NCBI GenBank assembly: GCA_028280885.1
Contig: JANQKY010000096.1
Coordinates: 39,490 to 103,489, forward strand
Length of the DNA: 64,000 nucleotides
Source: Tepidamorphus sp.
GTDB lineage: Bacteria; Pseudomonadota; Alphaproteobacteria; Rhizobiales; Tepidamorphaceae
Direction of reading: 5' to 3'
The translations under genes and the position numbers were made by a program. Of this stretch, positions 33,770 through 42,534 are shown one piece after another; position 1 is the first letter of the stretch, and the number at the start of each line of letters is the position of its first letter. The notes under the pieces are model-generated. The model worked only from the letters and a program-made list of their open reading frames with translations. It made no database searches and was not told the DNA's origin.

Positions 33770-35428
33770 ATGGCGCGCCAGTTCATCTACTTCATGCAGG
33801 GCCTGACCAAGACCTATACGGGCGGCAAGAAGGTCCTCGAAAACATCCACTTGAGCTTCTATCCCGACGCCAAGATCGGCGTGCTCGGCCCGAACGGCTC
33901 GGGCAAGTCGACGCTGCTGCGGATCATGGCCGGCCTCGACACGGAATTCGCCGGCGAGGCCTGGCTCGCCGACGGGGCGACCTGCGGATACCTGCCGCAG
34001 GAGCCGGAACTCGACGAGACCAAGGACGTGCGCGGCAACGTGATGGACGGGGTCGCCGCCAAGCAGGCGATCCTCGACCGCTACAACGACCTGATGATGA
34101 ACTATTCCGACGAGACGGCGGAGGAGGCCTCGAAGCTGCAGGACGAGATCGACCGGCTCAACCTGTGGGACCTCGATTCCCAGGTCGAGCAGGCGATGGA
34201 CGCGCTGCGCTGTCCGCCGCCGGACGCCGACGTCGGGCCGCTGTCGGGCGGCGAGCGGCGCCGCGTCGCGCTGTGCCGGCTGCTGCTCGAACAGCCCGAC
34301 CTGTTGCTGCTCGACGAGCCGACCAACCATCTCGACGCGGAGACCGTGCACTGGCTGGAAAACCACCTGCGCGAATATCCCGGCGCGATCCTGATCGTCA
34401 CCCATGACCGCTACTTCCTCGACAACGTAACGGGGTGGATCCTCGAGCTCGATCGCGGCCGCGGCATCCCCTATGAGGGCAACTACTCGGTCTATCTGGA
34501 AAAGAAGGCCAAGCGGCTGCAGCAGGAAGGCCGCGAGGACGCCGCCCGCGAGCGGGCGCTGTCGCGCGAGCGCGAATGGATCGCCCAGAGCCCGCGCGCC
34601 CGGCAGGCCAAGTCGAAGGCGCGTATCCAGGCCTATGACGAGTTGCTCAGGCAGAACGAGGACCGGATGCGCTCTTCCTCGGCGCAGATCGTCATTCCGC
34701 CCGGACCCCGCCTCGGCGACGTGGTCATCGATGTCGAGCATCTGTCGAAGGGCTATGGCGACCGGCTGCTGATCGACGACCTGACGTTCAAGCTGCCGCC
34801 CGGCGGCATCGTCGGCGTGATCGGGCCGAACGGGGCGGGCAAATCGACCCTGTTCCGCATGATCACCGAGCAGGAGGGCCCCGATGCCGGCGAAATCGGT
34901 ATCGGCGAGACGGTCAAGCTGGGCTATGTCGACCAGAGCCGCGACAAGCTCGATGCCAACAAGACCGTCTGGGAGGAGATTTCCGACGGCAATGAGCTGA
35001 TCGAGCTCGGCAAGCGCGAGGTCAATTCGCGCGCCTACACATCGGCCTTCAACTTCAAGGGCGGCGACCAGCAGCAGAAGGTCGGCTCGCTGTCGGGCGG
35101 CCAGCGTAACCGGGTGCATCTGGCCAAGGTGCTGAAATCCGGCGCCAACCTGCTGCTGCTTGACGAGCCGACCAACGATCTCGACACCGAGACGCTGGCG
35201 GCGCTGGAGGATGCGCTTGAGGATTTCGCCGGCTGCGCCGTGGTGATCAGCCATGACCGCATGTTCCTCGACCGGCTCGCCACCCACATCCTTGCCTTCG
35301 AGGGCGACAGCCACGTGGAATGGTTCGAGGGCAACTTCGAGGCCTACGAGGAAGACAAGAAGCGCCGGCTCGGGCCCGACGCGGTGATGCCGAAGCGGAT
35401 CAAGTACAAGCGGCTGACGCGGAACTAG
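33770..35428 (+). CDS. ettA: Energy-dependent translational throttle protein (ABC-F)
   Basis: A 552-residue soluble ABC-F protein that binds the ribosomal E-site and gates early elongation according to ATP/ADP. The first ATPase domain has Walker A GPNGSGKST (40-48) and signature LSGGERRRVALCRLL. The linker is charged and helical (KKAKRLQQEGREDAARERALSREREWI). The second domain has GPNGAGKST, LSGGQRNRVHLAKVL and LLLDEPTNDLD. The C-terminal GPDAVMPKRIKYKRLTR tail is typical of EttA. The ATG at 33770 gives the normal family start (ARQFIYFMQGLTKTY). Confidence 0.96.
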   Translation: MARQFIYFMQGLTKTYTGGKKVLENIHLSFYPDAKIGVLGPNGSGKSTLLRIMAGLDTEFAGEAWLADGATCGYLPQEPELDETKDVRGNVMDGVAAKQAILDRYNDLMMNYSDETAEEASKLQDEIDRLNLWDLDSQVEQAMDALRCPPPDADVGPLSGGERRRVALCRLLLEQPDLLLLDEPTNHLDAETVHWLENHLREYPGAILIVTHDRYFLDNVTGWILELDRGRGIPYEGNYSVYLEKKAKRLQQEGREDAARERALSREREWIAQSPRARQAKSKARIQAYDELLRQNEDRMRSSSAQIVIPPGPRLGDVVIDVEHLSKGYGDRLLIDDLTFKLPPGGIVGVIGPNGAGKSTLFRMITEQEGPDAGEIGIGETVKLGYVDQSRDKLDANKTVWEEISDGNELIELGKREVNSRAYTSAFNFKGGDQQQKVGSLSGGQRNRVHLAKVLKSGANLLLLDEPTNDLDTETLAALEDALEDFAGCAVVISHDRMFLDRLATHILAFEGDSHVEWFEGNFEAYEEDKKRRLGPDAVMPKRIKYKRLTRN

Positions 35429-35472
35429 CGGATCGCTGGACGCGGAGGCATCTTTCGGCGATCATACGGGTG

Positions 35473-35673
35473 ATGACGGAAACCGAGAACATCGTTCTGG
35501 AACATCTGCGCCATATCCGCCGGTCCGTTGACGACCTGCACGACGATATGCGCGAGGTGAAGAACCGCCTGGGCATATTGGGGAACCAGTATGCCAGCCT
35601 GTCGGTGCGGCTCGATCGGATGGCTTCAAGAGTTGAGCGGATCGAAAGCCGCCTCAATCTTATCGAAGTCTGA
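35473..35673 (+). CDS. Small conserved coiled-coil protein
   Basis: A 66-residue protein that is almost entirely alpha-helical with a heptad pattern (LEHLRHIRRSVDDLHDDMREVKNRL, then VRLDRMASRVERIESRLNLIE). It is likely a short dimeric coiled coil. The start ATG at 35473 follows the ettA stop by 44 nt, and the stop is 2 nt before the tam start. Similar small proteins recur in rhizobial genomes, but no function is known to me. Confidence 0.7.
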   Translation: MTETENIVLEHLRHIRRSVDDLHDDMREVKNRLGILGNQYASLSVRLDRMASRVERIESRLNLIEV

Positions 35674-35675
35674 GC

Positions 35676-36449
35676 GTGCCCGCCTGGTCGTCCGCCCGGT
35701 ATCTGAAATTCGAGAACGAGCGCTCCCGCCCAGCCGCCGACCTACTTGCGCGTGTCCCGCTCGACGCTCCGGAGGCCGTCGTCGATATCGGCTGCGGGCC
35801 GGGCAACTCAACGGAACTGTTGACGAAACGCTGGCCGCAGGCGCGGGTCGAAGGCTTCGATACGTCTGAGACCATGCTTGACGCCGCGCGTGAGCGGCTG
35901 CCCGGCGTCCGCTTCTTCAAGGCCGATGCCGCCAGATGGCTGCCGGACGAAACGGTCGATCTGCTCTTCTCCAACGCCGTGTTCCAATGGGTGCCGGGCC
36001 ATCTCGCCGTGCTGGAGCGGCTGCTTAAGGCGCTGAAGCCGGGCGCTGTGCTCGCCGTGCAGATGCCCGACAATCTGGCCGAGCCGAGCCATCTGGCAAT
36101 GGAGGCGGCGGCACAGGCGGGGCCGTGGGCCGATACGCTTGCAAAGGCCGGCCTTGCCCGCGATCCGCTGCCCGACAAGACGGTCTACTACGACCGTTTG
36201 AAGCCGCACGCGGCGCAGCTCGATCTCTGGCACACGATCTATACCCATCCGCTCGACGGGGCGGGGGCGATCGTCGACTGGGTCGGGGGAACCGGCCTCA
36301 GGCCCTATCTGGAGCCGCTGGGCGAGGAGGAGCGGGCCGCCTTCCTGGCCGATTATACCGCCCGCATCGCGGAGGCCTATCCCGCGCGGGCCGACGGCAA
36401 GGCGCTGCTGTGGTTTCCGCGGCTGTTCATCGTCGCCGTGCGCGCATGA
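35676..36449 (+). CDS. tam: Trans-aconitate 2-methyltransferase
   Basis: A 257-residue SAM-dependent methyltransferase that esterifies trans-aconitate, a spontaneous inhibitor formed from cis-aconitate. It begins PAWSSARYLKFENERSRPA, very like E. coli Tam. The SAM motif I is VVDIGCGPGNSTELL; VDLLFSNAVFQWVP and AVQMPDNLAEPSH are family segments, and the end is FPRLFIVAVRA. Start codon is GTG at 35676, 2 nt after the preceding small gene. Confidence 0.92.
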   Translation: MPAWSSARYLKFENERSRPAADLLARVPLDAPEAVVDIGCGPGNSTELLTKRWPQARVEGFDTSETMLDAARERLPGVRFFKADAARWLPDETVDLLFSNAVFQWVPGHLAVLERLLKALKPGAVLAVQMPDNLAEPSHLAMEAAAQAGPWADTLAKAGLARDPLPDKTVYYDRLKPHAAQLDLWHTIYTHPLDGAGAIVDWVGGTGLRPYLEPLGEEERAAFLADYTARIAEAYPARADGKALLWFPRLFIVAVRA

Positions 36450-36464
36450 TCGCCGCCGCCTAAA

Positions 36465-36917
36465 TCAAGGGATCAACTTTCCATCCTTTCCCGGTATCCG
36501 CGTATCGGACGAATGCCTGACGTCTTCGCCGCGTATCTCCGCCCAATCGTGTTTGCGGTGCTCGTAGACCGAATAGCGCGGCGCCGGGAAGTCCGGGTCG
36601 GCGAAGGCGCCGACGGGGATCGCCACGACGCCGGGCCAGCCCTCGATGACATAGGCGATCGTCGAGCCGCAGGTCGGGCAGAAGGTGTAGGTCGCCCGGT
36701 GGCCGCTGTCGGCGATCCGGACCCACGTCCTGCTGTCTCCCGACAGCGTCACGTCTTCCTCGGGCCAGCGGGCCTGGGCGGCGAAGGCGCTGCCGCTGCG
36801 CTGCTGGCAGGCAAGACAGTGGCACACGGAGACGCGAACCGGCTCGCCGACGCAACGCGCCTGAAGGGCGCCGCAGCGGCAGGTCGCGGTTCGAACGGTG
36901 GTGCTGGCATCGGGCAT
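36465..36917 (-). CDS. GFA-family zinc protein
   Basis: A 150-residue member of the GFA (glutathione-dependent formaldehyde-activating, CENP-V) family. The zinc-binding cysteines are in TCRCGALQ, CHCLACQQRSGS and CPTCGSTIAY. The family was named after an S-hydroxymethylglutathione synthase whose activity is disputed; most members have no proven reaction. It is convergent with tam (15-nt gap) and divergent from the malonyl-CoA synthetase gene. Confidence 0.85.
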   Translation of the reverse strand: MPDASTTVRTATCRCGALQARCVGEPVRVSVCHCLACQQRSGSAFAAQARWPEEDVTLSGDSRTWVRIADSGHRATYTFCPTCGSTIAYVIEGWPGVVAIPVGAFADPDFPAPRYSVYEHRKHDWAEIRGEDVRHSSDTRIPGKDGKLIP

Positions 36918-37105
36918 GTCGCATCACGGGATTGCTGTGTTCACTGGCGCGGAGCTTAGCGCACCGGAGGCCGGGTGTGGATTGACCGGCCGGTGTAAAT
37001 CGCCAGTCGAAATCGTTTGCGGGCGACGAGTTGCGCCTTTGCGGCCCGCGATGATATCGATCGTCCGCCCGACCGACCCCGCCATAACAACACCGGAAGC
37101 CCCCC

Positions 37106-38620
37106 ATGCCGTCCCTCTACCAGCGTCTTGCCCGCCACTTTCCCGCGCCCGATCGGCGGTTTCTCGAAACGCAGGACGGGACCGTGATGACCTATGGCGA
37201 TCTCGAGGCGGAGACGGCACGGATCGCCGGCGCGCTGGTGGCGCTTGGCGTCGCGCCCGGCGACCGGGTCGCCGTGCAGGTGCAGAAATCGCCGCGCGCG
37301 CTTTGCCTCTATCTCGCCTGCGCGCGGGCCGGCGCCGTCTATCTGCCGCTCAATACCGCCTATACCCTTGCCGAACTCGCCTATTTCATCAGTGACGCCG
37401 AACCGGTGATCGTGGTCTGCGATCCCGCGGCACAGGCGGGGATTGCCGCCTTGCCGGAGGCGGCCGGCGTCAAGTCCGTCCAGACGCTTGATGCCGATGG
37501 CAACGGGTCGCTTGCCGATCTCGCAGCCGGCCAGCCATCGGAATTCGAGGACGTGGCGCGTGACGACGATGATCTTGCCGCGATCCTCTACACGTCGGGA
37601 ACGACGGGCCGGTCGAAGGGCGCGATGCTCACCGTCGGCAATCTCTATTCGAACTCGGAGGTGCTCGCCGGTTACTGGGGCTTCACGGCCGATGACGTGC
37701 TGATCCACGCCCTGCCGATCTATCACACGCACGGGCTGTTCGTTGCCACCAACGTCACGCTGATCTGCGGCGGGACGCTGTTCTTCCTGCCGAAATTCGA
37801 CGCCGACGTGGTGCTCAAGCTGATGCCGCGGGCAACCGCGATGATGGGCGTGCCGACCTTCTATACCCGGCTTGTCGATCACCCCGGACTGAACCGGGAC
37901 GTGGCCAAGTCGATGCGCCTGTTCGTCTCCGGCTCGGCGCCGCTTCTGGCGGAGACCCACAAGGCCTTCAAGGCGAAGACCGGGCACCGGATCCTCGAGC
38001 GCTACGGCATGACGGAAACGAACATGAACACGTCGAACCCCTATGACGGCGAGCGCCGGGCCGGCACGGTCGGCTTTCCGCTGCCCGGCGTTTCGCTACG
38101 CATCGTCGACCCCGACACGGGCGCCGAACGCCCGCGTGGCGAGATCGGCATCATCGAGGTCAAGGGGCCGAACGTCTTCAAGGGCTACTGGCGGATGCCG
38201 GAGAAGACGGCGGCCGAATTCCGCGATGACGGGTACTTCATTTCCGGCGATGTCGCCTTCATCGACGCGGACGGCTATGTCCATATCGTCGGCCGCGACA
38301 AGGACATGATCATCTCGGGCGGCTTCAACGTCTATCCAAAAGAGATCGAGGCGGAGATCGACGCGCTGGACGGTGTCGTCGAATCGGCCGTCATTGGCGT
38401 GCCCCATCGCGACTTCGGCGAGGGGGTGACGGCGGTCGTGGTCGCGGACGCCGGAGTGGCGCCGGACGAGGGCCAGGTCCGCGACGCGCTTAAAGGTCTG
38501 CTGGCGGCCTACAAGGTTCCCAAACGGGTGTTCTTCGTTCCCGAACTGCCGCGCAACACCATGGGCAAGGTTCAGAAGAACGTGCTGCGGGACGCTTACG
38601 CCGATACCTATTCGGCCTGA
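37106..38620 (+). CDS. matB: Malonyl-CoA synthetase (MatB-like)
   Basis: A 504-residue ANL-superfamily ligase. ATP motif ILYTSGTTGRSKGA, the region PIYHTHGLFVATN, A5 motif LERYGMTETNMNTSNPYDGERRAGTVG, hinge FISGDVAFIDADGYVHIVGRDKD, and A10 lysine in PRNTMGKVQK match rhizobial MatB. MatB links malonate to CoA. No malonyl-CoA decarboxylase (matA) or malonate carrier (matC) gene is next to it, so it may serve elsewhere, for example in providing extender units. The promoter must be in the 188-bp divergent gap. Confidence 0.9.
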   Translation: MPSLYQRLARHFPAPDRRFLETQDGTVMTYGDLEAETARIAGALVALGVAPGDRVAVQVQKSPRALCLYLACARAGAVYLPLNTAYTLAELAYFISDAEPVIVVCDPAAQAGIAALPEAAGVKSVQTLDADGNGSLADLAAGQPSEFEDVARDDDDLAAILYTSGTTGRSKGAMLTVGNLYSNSEVLAGYWGFTADDVLIHALPIYHTHGLFVATNVTLICGGTLFFLPKFDADVVLKLMPRATAMMGVPTFYTRLVDHPGLNRDVAKSMRLFVSGSAPLLAETHKAFKAKTGHRILERYGMTETNMNTSNPYDGERRAGTVGFPLPGVSLRIVDPDTGAERPRGEIGIIEVKGPNVFKGYWRMPEKTAAEFRDDGYFISGDVAFIDADGYVHIVGRDKDMIISGGFNVYPKEIEAEIDALDGVVESAVIGVPHRDFGEGVTAVVVADAGVAPDEGQVRDALKGLLAAYKVPKRVFFVPELPRNTMGKVQKNVLRDAYADTYSA

Positions 38621-38677
38621 GGCCAAGGGCACGCCGCACAATCGCGCAGGGCGGCTCTGCGTCTGCACGGATTGCGC

Positions 38678-39646
38678 ATGGCTGACAGGCGCGGCAGAAC
38701 AGGGGCGCGCCTCACCTCAAGCTCCAGCGAGCCCGTTCTGACCCAGCTCATCGGCATCGGCTTCAAGGTTGCAGCCACCCTGTTGTTCGTCATCATGGCG
38801 GCGGTGGTCAAATATGTCAGCGAAAGCGCGCCGATCGGCCAGATCGTGTTCTTTCGCAGCTTCTTCTGCCTGCCGGTGCTGGTCGTCTGGGCGATCGCGC
38901 TGGGCGAATTTCCGACCGCCTTCCGGACGCGCAATCTGCGCGGGCACTTCTACCGCTGTCTGTTCGGCGGTAGCTCGATGACGCTGTTCTTCATCGCGCT
39001 CGCCCTTCTGCCGCTGCCAAATGTCACCGCCATTCAGTTCGTCTCGCCGCTGGTAACCGTTCTGCTCGCCGCGCTGATGCTCGGCGAGAAGGTCGGCATC
39101 TACCGCAGCGCCGCGGTGGTCGTCGGCTTTTGCGGTGTCCTGATCATCCTGTCGCCCTACCTGGCGGAGGGGTTCCAGTTCTCCGATACCAGGGCGCTGG
39201 GCACCGTGCTTGCCGTCGTGGGCGCGATGCTGATGGCGCTTGCGATGATCCAGGTCCGCCAATTGACGGGAAGCGAGACGACGGTGGCGATCGTCTTCTA
39301 CTTCTCGGTGTTCTGTTCCGTCTTCGCGCTCTTGAGCGCGCCGTTCGGCTGGGTGATGCCGGACCTGGAGACGCTGGCGCTGCTGATCGTCATCGGACTG
39401 ATCGGCGGGGTCGCGCAGATCCTGCTGACGCAGGGCTACCGCTATGCGCCGGCCTCGCTGCTGGCGCCGTTCGACTATACCGCGATGCTCTGGTCGCTCG
39501 CGATCGGCTATGTGGTCTTCGCGGAGGTGCCCACCACAACGATCCTGCTGGGCGCCGGGATCGTGATTTCGGCGGGGCTGTTCGTCATCTGGCGCGAACG
39601 TCAGCTCGGCCTGCGCCGCGAGCGCGAAAAACAAATCGGCGGCTGA
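38678..39646 (+). CDS. DMT-superfamily (EamA) transporter
   Basis: A 322-residue inner-membrane protein with two EamA repeats giving about ten transmembrane helices (first KVAATLLFVIMAAVVKYV, last ILLGAGIVISAGLFVIW). The N-terminal 24 residues are polar. Family members export amino acids, nucleobases or other metabolites; the substrate is unknown. A TTG at 38672 is an alternative start. The stop codon is inside a 12-bp perfect hairpin that appears to terminate the opposite gene. Confidence 0.87.
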   Translation: MADRRGRTGARLTSSSSEPVLTQLIGIGFKVAATLLFVIMAAVVKYVSESAPIGQIVFFRSFFCLPVLVVWAIALGEFPTAFRTRNLRGHFYRCLFGGSSMTLFFIALALLPLPNVTAIQFVSPLVTVLLAALMLGEKVGIYRSAAVVVGFCGVLIILSPYLAEGFQFSDTRALGTVLAVVGAMLMALAMIQVRQLTGSETTVAIVFYFSVFCSVFALLSAPFGWVMPDLETLALLIVIGLIGGVAQILLTQGYRYAPASLLAPFDYTAMLWSLAIGYVVFAEVPTTTILLGAGIVISAGLFVIWRERQLGLRREREKQIGG

Positions 39647-39663
39647 GGCCATCAGCCGCCGAT
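39635..39663 (-). terminator. Hairpin terminator, spondin-domain gene (overlaps DMT stop)
   Basis: ATCGGCGGCTGA (39635-39646), loop GGCCA and TCAGCCGCCGAT (39652-39663) form a perfect 12-bp stem. On the minus strand it is followed by TTTGTTTTTCGC, so it terminates the spondin-domain gene that ends at 39706. The plus-strand gene's TGA is part of the stem. Confidence 0.75.
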
Positions 39664-39705
39664 CCGTGTGAAACGATAGTTCAAGTGTCGGGCGGAACGC
39701 CGCGA

Positions 39706-40422
39706 TCAGTTGCTTGAGCCTATCCTCTTGATCCGGATCTCGGCGACCGGGTTGCGCCAGTCGTGCTGACGGGCATCGAGATAAGCGCCCCGCTCCTTGC
39801 CCTGGAGGACCTGCGGCAGGCTGTGCACGCCGGAATGGACATGGATGACGCCGCCTTCGTCGGGGCCGTTCTCGCCGGGCGTGATCGCTTCCTTCTTGCC
39901 GTTGCCGCAGGGCGGGCCCGGAATGTGCTCGCACGCTTCGGTGTTCACCTCGGTGCCGGCATCATAGGCAACGACGCGGTAGACGGAGCGGCCCCGTTCG
40001 GCCGGATCGACGGCGTTGAGGCCGAGGAAGGCGTCATTCGTCGTGACCAGCATGCCCAGAACCGTGATGTAGGAATTGTTGCCGCTGGCCTCGACCGTGA
40101 TGACGGCTTTCTTGCCCGGCGGCACCGGACCGTCATGGACGGCGACATCCGCGCCGGCGTCCTCGAGCGCCGCGACGAGATCGCCGGTGGCGCCGTCCTC
40201 GGCCATGATCTCGAGCGGCTTGCTGGCCGTCTTGCCGGCGGCAAAAGCCCGCACGCTGCCCTTGTGGGCGGCGACGACCGGGGGCGAAAAGACCTGGCCG
40301 AGCGTCAGGTTGCGGATCGTCACCTTGTAGGTGTCGGCGCTTGCGGCGGATGCCAGGCCGAGCGACAGGGCGGCGGCCGCGGCCGTCGATGCAAGTGCCA
40401 TTCCCAAAGTCTTGGTTTTCAT
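39706..40422 (-). CDS. Secreted spondin-domain protein
   Basis: A 238-residue exported protein. The signal peptide (KTLGMALASTAAAAALSLGLASAASA) is cleaved near residue 29. The mature part YKVTIRNLTLGQVFSPPVVAAH is the start of a spondin_N domain, which continues through NNSYITVLGMLVTTNDAFLGLN and VVAYDAGTEVNTEACEHIPGPPCG to GVIHVHSGVHS. The domain binds calcium or glycans in eukaryotic proteins; in bacteria its role is unknown. It stands alone with its own terminator. Confidence 0.87.
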   Translation of the reverse strand: MKTKTLGMALASTAAAAALSLGLASAASADTYKVTIRNLTLGQVFSPPVVAAHKGSVRAFAAGKTASKPLEIMAEDGATGDLVAALEDAGADVAVHDGPVPPGKKAVITVEASGNNSYITVLGMLVTTNDAFLGLNAVDPAERGRSVYRVVAYDAGTEVNTEACEHIPGPPCGNGKKEAITPGENGPDEGGVIHVHSGVHSLPQVLQGKERGAYLDARQHDWRNPVAEIRIKRIGSSN

Positions 40423-40489
40423 GAAACGAACTCCTCAATGCGATGGATGCAGGCGCATCCTTAAGCATCGAAGCAGTCACTGTCGCATC

Positions 40490-40700
40490 ACGAATTCACT
40501 AGCAGAATTCTGGTTCCATCAAGTTTATGTGAGGCGCGGAAACGTTATTTATTCCGATTCTGAAAACACAGTCGGCTCACAAAAAGTTGAAAACAGAGTA
40601 ATGATTTGTGATCTTGGCTTTATCGGAATTCTTTTCGATAAAAAACGACGTTATGGAATTTTTCCGCGAGGTATTTCTTGATGCTGTAAGAAGGTCGAGA
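40490..40700. other. AT-rich non-coding stretch
   Basis: About 200 bp markedly richer in A/T than the surroundings, upstream of the spondin gene and ahead of a repeat cluster. A short open frame crosses it but lacks coding signals. Possibly a degraded insertion. Confidence 0.4.
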
Positions 40701-40707
40701 GGCTCCA

Positions 40708-40810
40708 TTCCTGTCCGGTTCAGCGGGGATGTGCTTTGGTTTTCGGCCTGACCACTCCCTCGGAGGTCATCCCCGGACGTGTTCCGGGGACCCATGAACA
40801 CCATCGCCAG
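40708..40810. repeat. REP-like composite (CTGTCCGGTTCAGCGG family)
   Basis: Same order of blocks as at 19290-19400: CTGTCCGGTTCAGCGGGGA, CTTTGGTTTTCGGC, then a CCCCGGACGTGTTCCGGGG palindrome. Confidence 0.8.
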
Positions 40811-40811
40811 C

Positions 40812-41030
40812 GACTGTGTTCATGGATTGCCGGGACAAGCCCGGCAATGACACGGAGGGGGAATGGCGGGCGCTACCAAGACACCGCTTCCGTTGAGGAA
40901 AACAGCGTTGATGACGTCCGAGTTGGTGGTTGAGCGAGTCCATGTCCCTCCGCCGTCGTTTGCCGAAAAAGCCATGCCGGACAAACGGTTAATCGACGTC
41001 GTCGAAATCAAACCGGACAGTAGCGGATAG
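40812..41030 (+). repeat. REP hairpin plus long dispersed repeat B, copy 2
   Basis: TTGCCGGGACAAGCCCGGCA hairpin followed by AATGGCGGGCGCTACCAAGA and on to AAACCGGACAGTAGCGGAT. It matches 9113-9390 in order and orientation with scattered substitutions and small indels. Confidence 0.85.
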
Positions 41031-41105
41031 GTCCCGGCATGGGCGACGAGGTCGTCGCCGGGGCGGGCCGCCTCCGTGCGAACCGTTCCGGATGTATGGC
41101 AAGCC

Positions 41106-41342
41106 CTAAAACGCCTTGAACGTGATGATCGTATAGGTGTCTCGGATCCCCTCGAAGCGGTGCACCTGCTGGTTGACGAAATGGCCGATATCGGTGTCAG
41201 GATCGACATAGAACTTCACCAGGAGATCGTAGTCGCCGGCGGTCGAATAGATTTCCGAGGCGATTTCCGCATCGGAAATCTGGTCGGCCACCTCGTAGAC
41301 GCGACCGAGATGACATTTGATCTGGACGAAGAAGGGGATCAT
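41106..41342 (-). CDS. Stand-alone RAM (Lrp/AsnC ligand-binding) domain protein
   Basis: A 78-residue protein equal to the RAM ligand-binding domain of Lrp/AsnC regulators, without a DNA-binding part. It begins IPFFVQIKCHLGRVYEVA and contains IYSTAGDYDLLVKFYV and the C-terminal RDTYTIITFKAF. Such small proteins form decamers or bind amino acids and may modulate full-length Lrp proteins. The start at 41342 fits the domain boundary. Confidence 0.83.
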   Translation of the reverse strand: MIPFFVQIKCHLGRVYEVADQISDAEIASEIYSTAGDYDLLVKFYVDPDTDIGHFVNQQVHRFEGIRDTYTIITFKAF

Positions 41343-41434
41343 GCGTGTCTCCGCAGTCGGTTTGGGGGCGCTGCCCCGATCGGGTGCGATGTGATCAGAT
41401 GCGGCCGGCTGCCGCAAGCCCGGACCGACAGGTC

Positions 41435-42253
41435 TCAGGTGGATCGGGCGAGCGCGACCAGATCGCGAGACAGATCGCTGCCCGGATCGGCCAGCGGATT
41501 GGCGGCGATGAAGTGGTTCGCGCCCGTCACCTCGTCGTAGCGGGTGTGGACGCCGGCGTCCGCCCAGGTTCGTGCCAGGCGTTGCGACTGCCGCTTGAAT
41601 TCGCCGCTTTCCTCCGATCCGACCCACAGATGCGCCGTCTTGCCGGCAGGCGGCGCCCGGAACAGGGGACTTGCGGCGCGTGCCTCGGCTTCGCTGAACC
41701 GCAATTCGGCGTTATGCGAGGTCTTCAGCAGCGGCAGCAGGTCGTACAGGCCGGAGATGAGCTGCGCGTTGTCGATCCCGGGACCGTCCGCGCCCCAATC
41801 GGTCGCCAGCGCCGTCGCGGCCAGATGGCCGCCGGCCGAGTGGCCCGATACCGTGATCGGCAGGCCGTAGCGGTGAAACAGGAAACGGCAGCAAAGCCGC
41901 ATGTCCTCGATCACGTCGGCGATCCTGACCGCCGGCAGCAGGCTGTAGGAGGGGATCGCGACGCTCACGCCGGCGGCGAGGCAGCCCCGCGCCAGGTGGC
42001 TGAAACTGCTCTTGTCGAAGAACCGCCAGTAGCCGCCGTGAATGAACATCACGAGCCGTTCGGGACGGTGGTCCGGGCCGGGAAAGAACATGTCGAGACG
42101 ATGCCGGGCCGAGGGGCCGTAGGCGAGGTCGGCCTGCATCTCGGCGGTCTGCCGGAAGGCCGCCGCGTCGCGCGCCCAGGCGTCGGTGATCGCGGGATGA
42201 TCGGGGACGCGGCTGCGATTGTCGTATTCGGCTTCGTAGTCGATTACCTTCAT
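41435..42253 (-). CDS. Alpha/beta hydrolase (kynurenine-formamidase-like)
   Basis: A 272-residue serine hydrolase. The oxyanion motif is HGGYW, as in formamidases and hormone-sensitive-lipase relatives. The nucleophile elbow is GHSAGG and the C-terminal His is in GANHFIA. Length and HGGYW favour an arylformamidase or N-formyl hydrolase, but no kynurenine pathway genes are near. It is divergent from the TPP riboswitch and thi operon, so a role in thiamine-precursor salvage is possible but unproven. Confidence 0.78.
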   Translation of the reverse strand: MKVIDYEAEYDNRSRVPDHPAITDAWARDAAAFRQTAEMQADLAYGPSARHRLDMFFPGPDHRPERLVMFIHGGYWRFFDKSSFSHLARGCLAAGVSVAIPSYSLLPAVRIADVIEDMRLCCRFLFHRYGLPITVSGHSAGGHLAATALATDWGADGPGIDNAQLISGLYDLLPLLKTSHNAELRFSEAEARAASPLFRAPPAGKTAHLWVGSEESGEFKRQSQRLARTWADAGVHTRYDEVTGANHFIAANPLADPGSDLSRDLVALARST

Positions 42254-42309
42254 TTGGGCCTCTTGAAAGTCCGCATCTTGTCAGCTAGGTGATTGTGGAA
42301 CAACACGAT

Positions 42310-42399
42310 CTCATTGGGGTGTCCCGTGCGGGACTGAGAGGCCGAATGACGGTCAACCCATGGAACCTGATCCGGGTCATTCCGGCGGAGGGACATGAG
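42310..42399 (+). promoter_or_regulatory. TPP (THI-box) riboswitch
   Basis: The thiamine pyrophosphate aptamer is clear: GGGGTGTCC, GGGACTGAGAGG, AACCTGATCCGGGTCATTCC and GGCGGAGGGA in the right order, closed by CTCAT (42310-42314) pairing with ATGAG (42395-42399). It controls the downstream thi genes, probably at translation, since no obvious terminator with T-run follows. Confidence 0.95.
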
Positions 42400-42534
42400 A
42401 TGAGCCATCTCGACGACCGCATCAAGTCTAGTTCCATTATGCGACAGCCCGGTCACCGTCCGGTGCAGATCTCCGGTCGCGGGCGCGTTCGACCCTCTCT
42501 TCAGCCCTGTGACCTTCCGATGGGCGGGCTATGA
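42400..42534 (+). CDS. Possible 44-codon leader ORF between riboswitch and thiM
   Basis: An ATG directly follows the closing stem of the TPP aptamer, with the conserved aptamer sequence GGAGGGA 7 nt upstream acting as a plausible ribosome-binding site. The frame runs 44 codons (SHLDDRIKSSSIMRQ...) and its TGA overlaps the thiM ATG as ATGA. TPP binding would bury GGAGGGA, so this ORF could pass the riboswitch signal to thiM by translational coupling. The peptide has no known relative that I recognise; it may be fortuitous. Confidence 0.4.
   Translation: MSHLDDRIKSSSIMRQPGHRPVQISGRGRVRPSLQPCDLPMGGL

Noticed and set aside
33749..35314. 521-codon minus-strand open frame opposite ettA
   Set aside because: Antisense to EttA, which is unambiguous; the opposite frame has low-complexity composition and no domain.
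38717..39934. 405-codon minus-strand open frame opposite the DMT transporter
   Set aside because: Very Arg/Gln/Asp-rich, no hydrophobic core; the plus-strand frame encodes a clear ten-helix transporter.
40331..40681. Plus-strand frame across the spondin signal-peptide region and AT-rich gap
   Set aside because: Begins antisense to the spondin gene and continues into AT-rich non-coding DNA; no ribosome-binding site.
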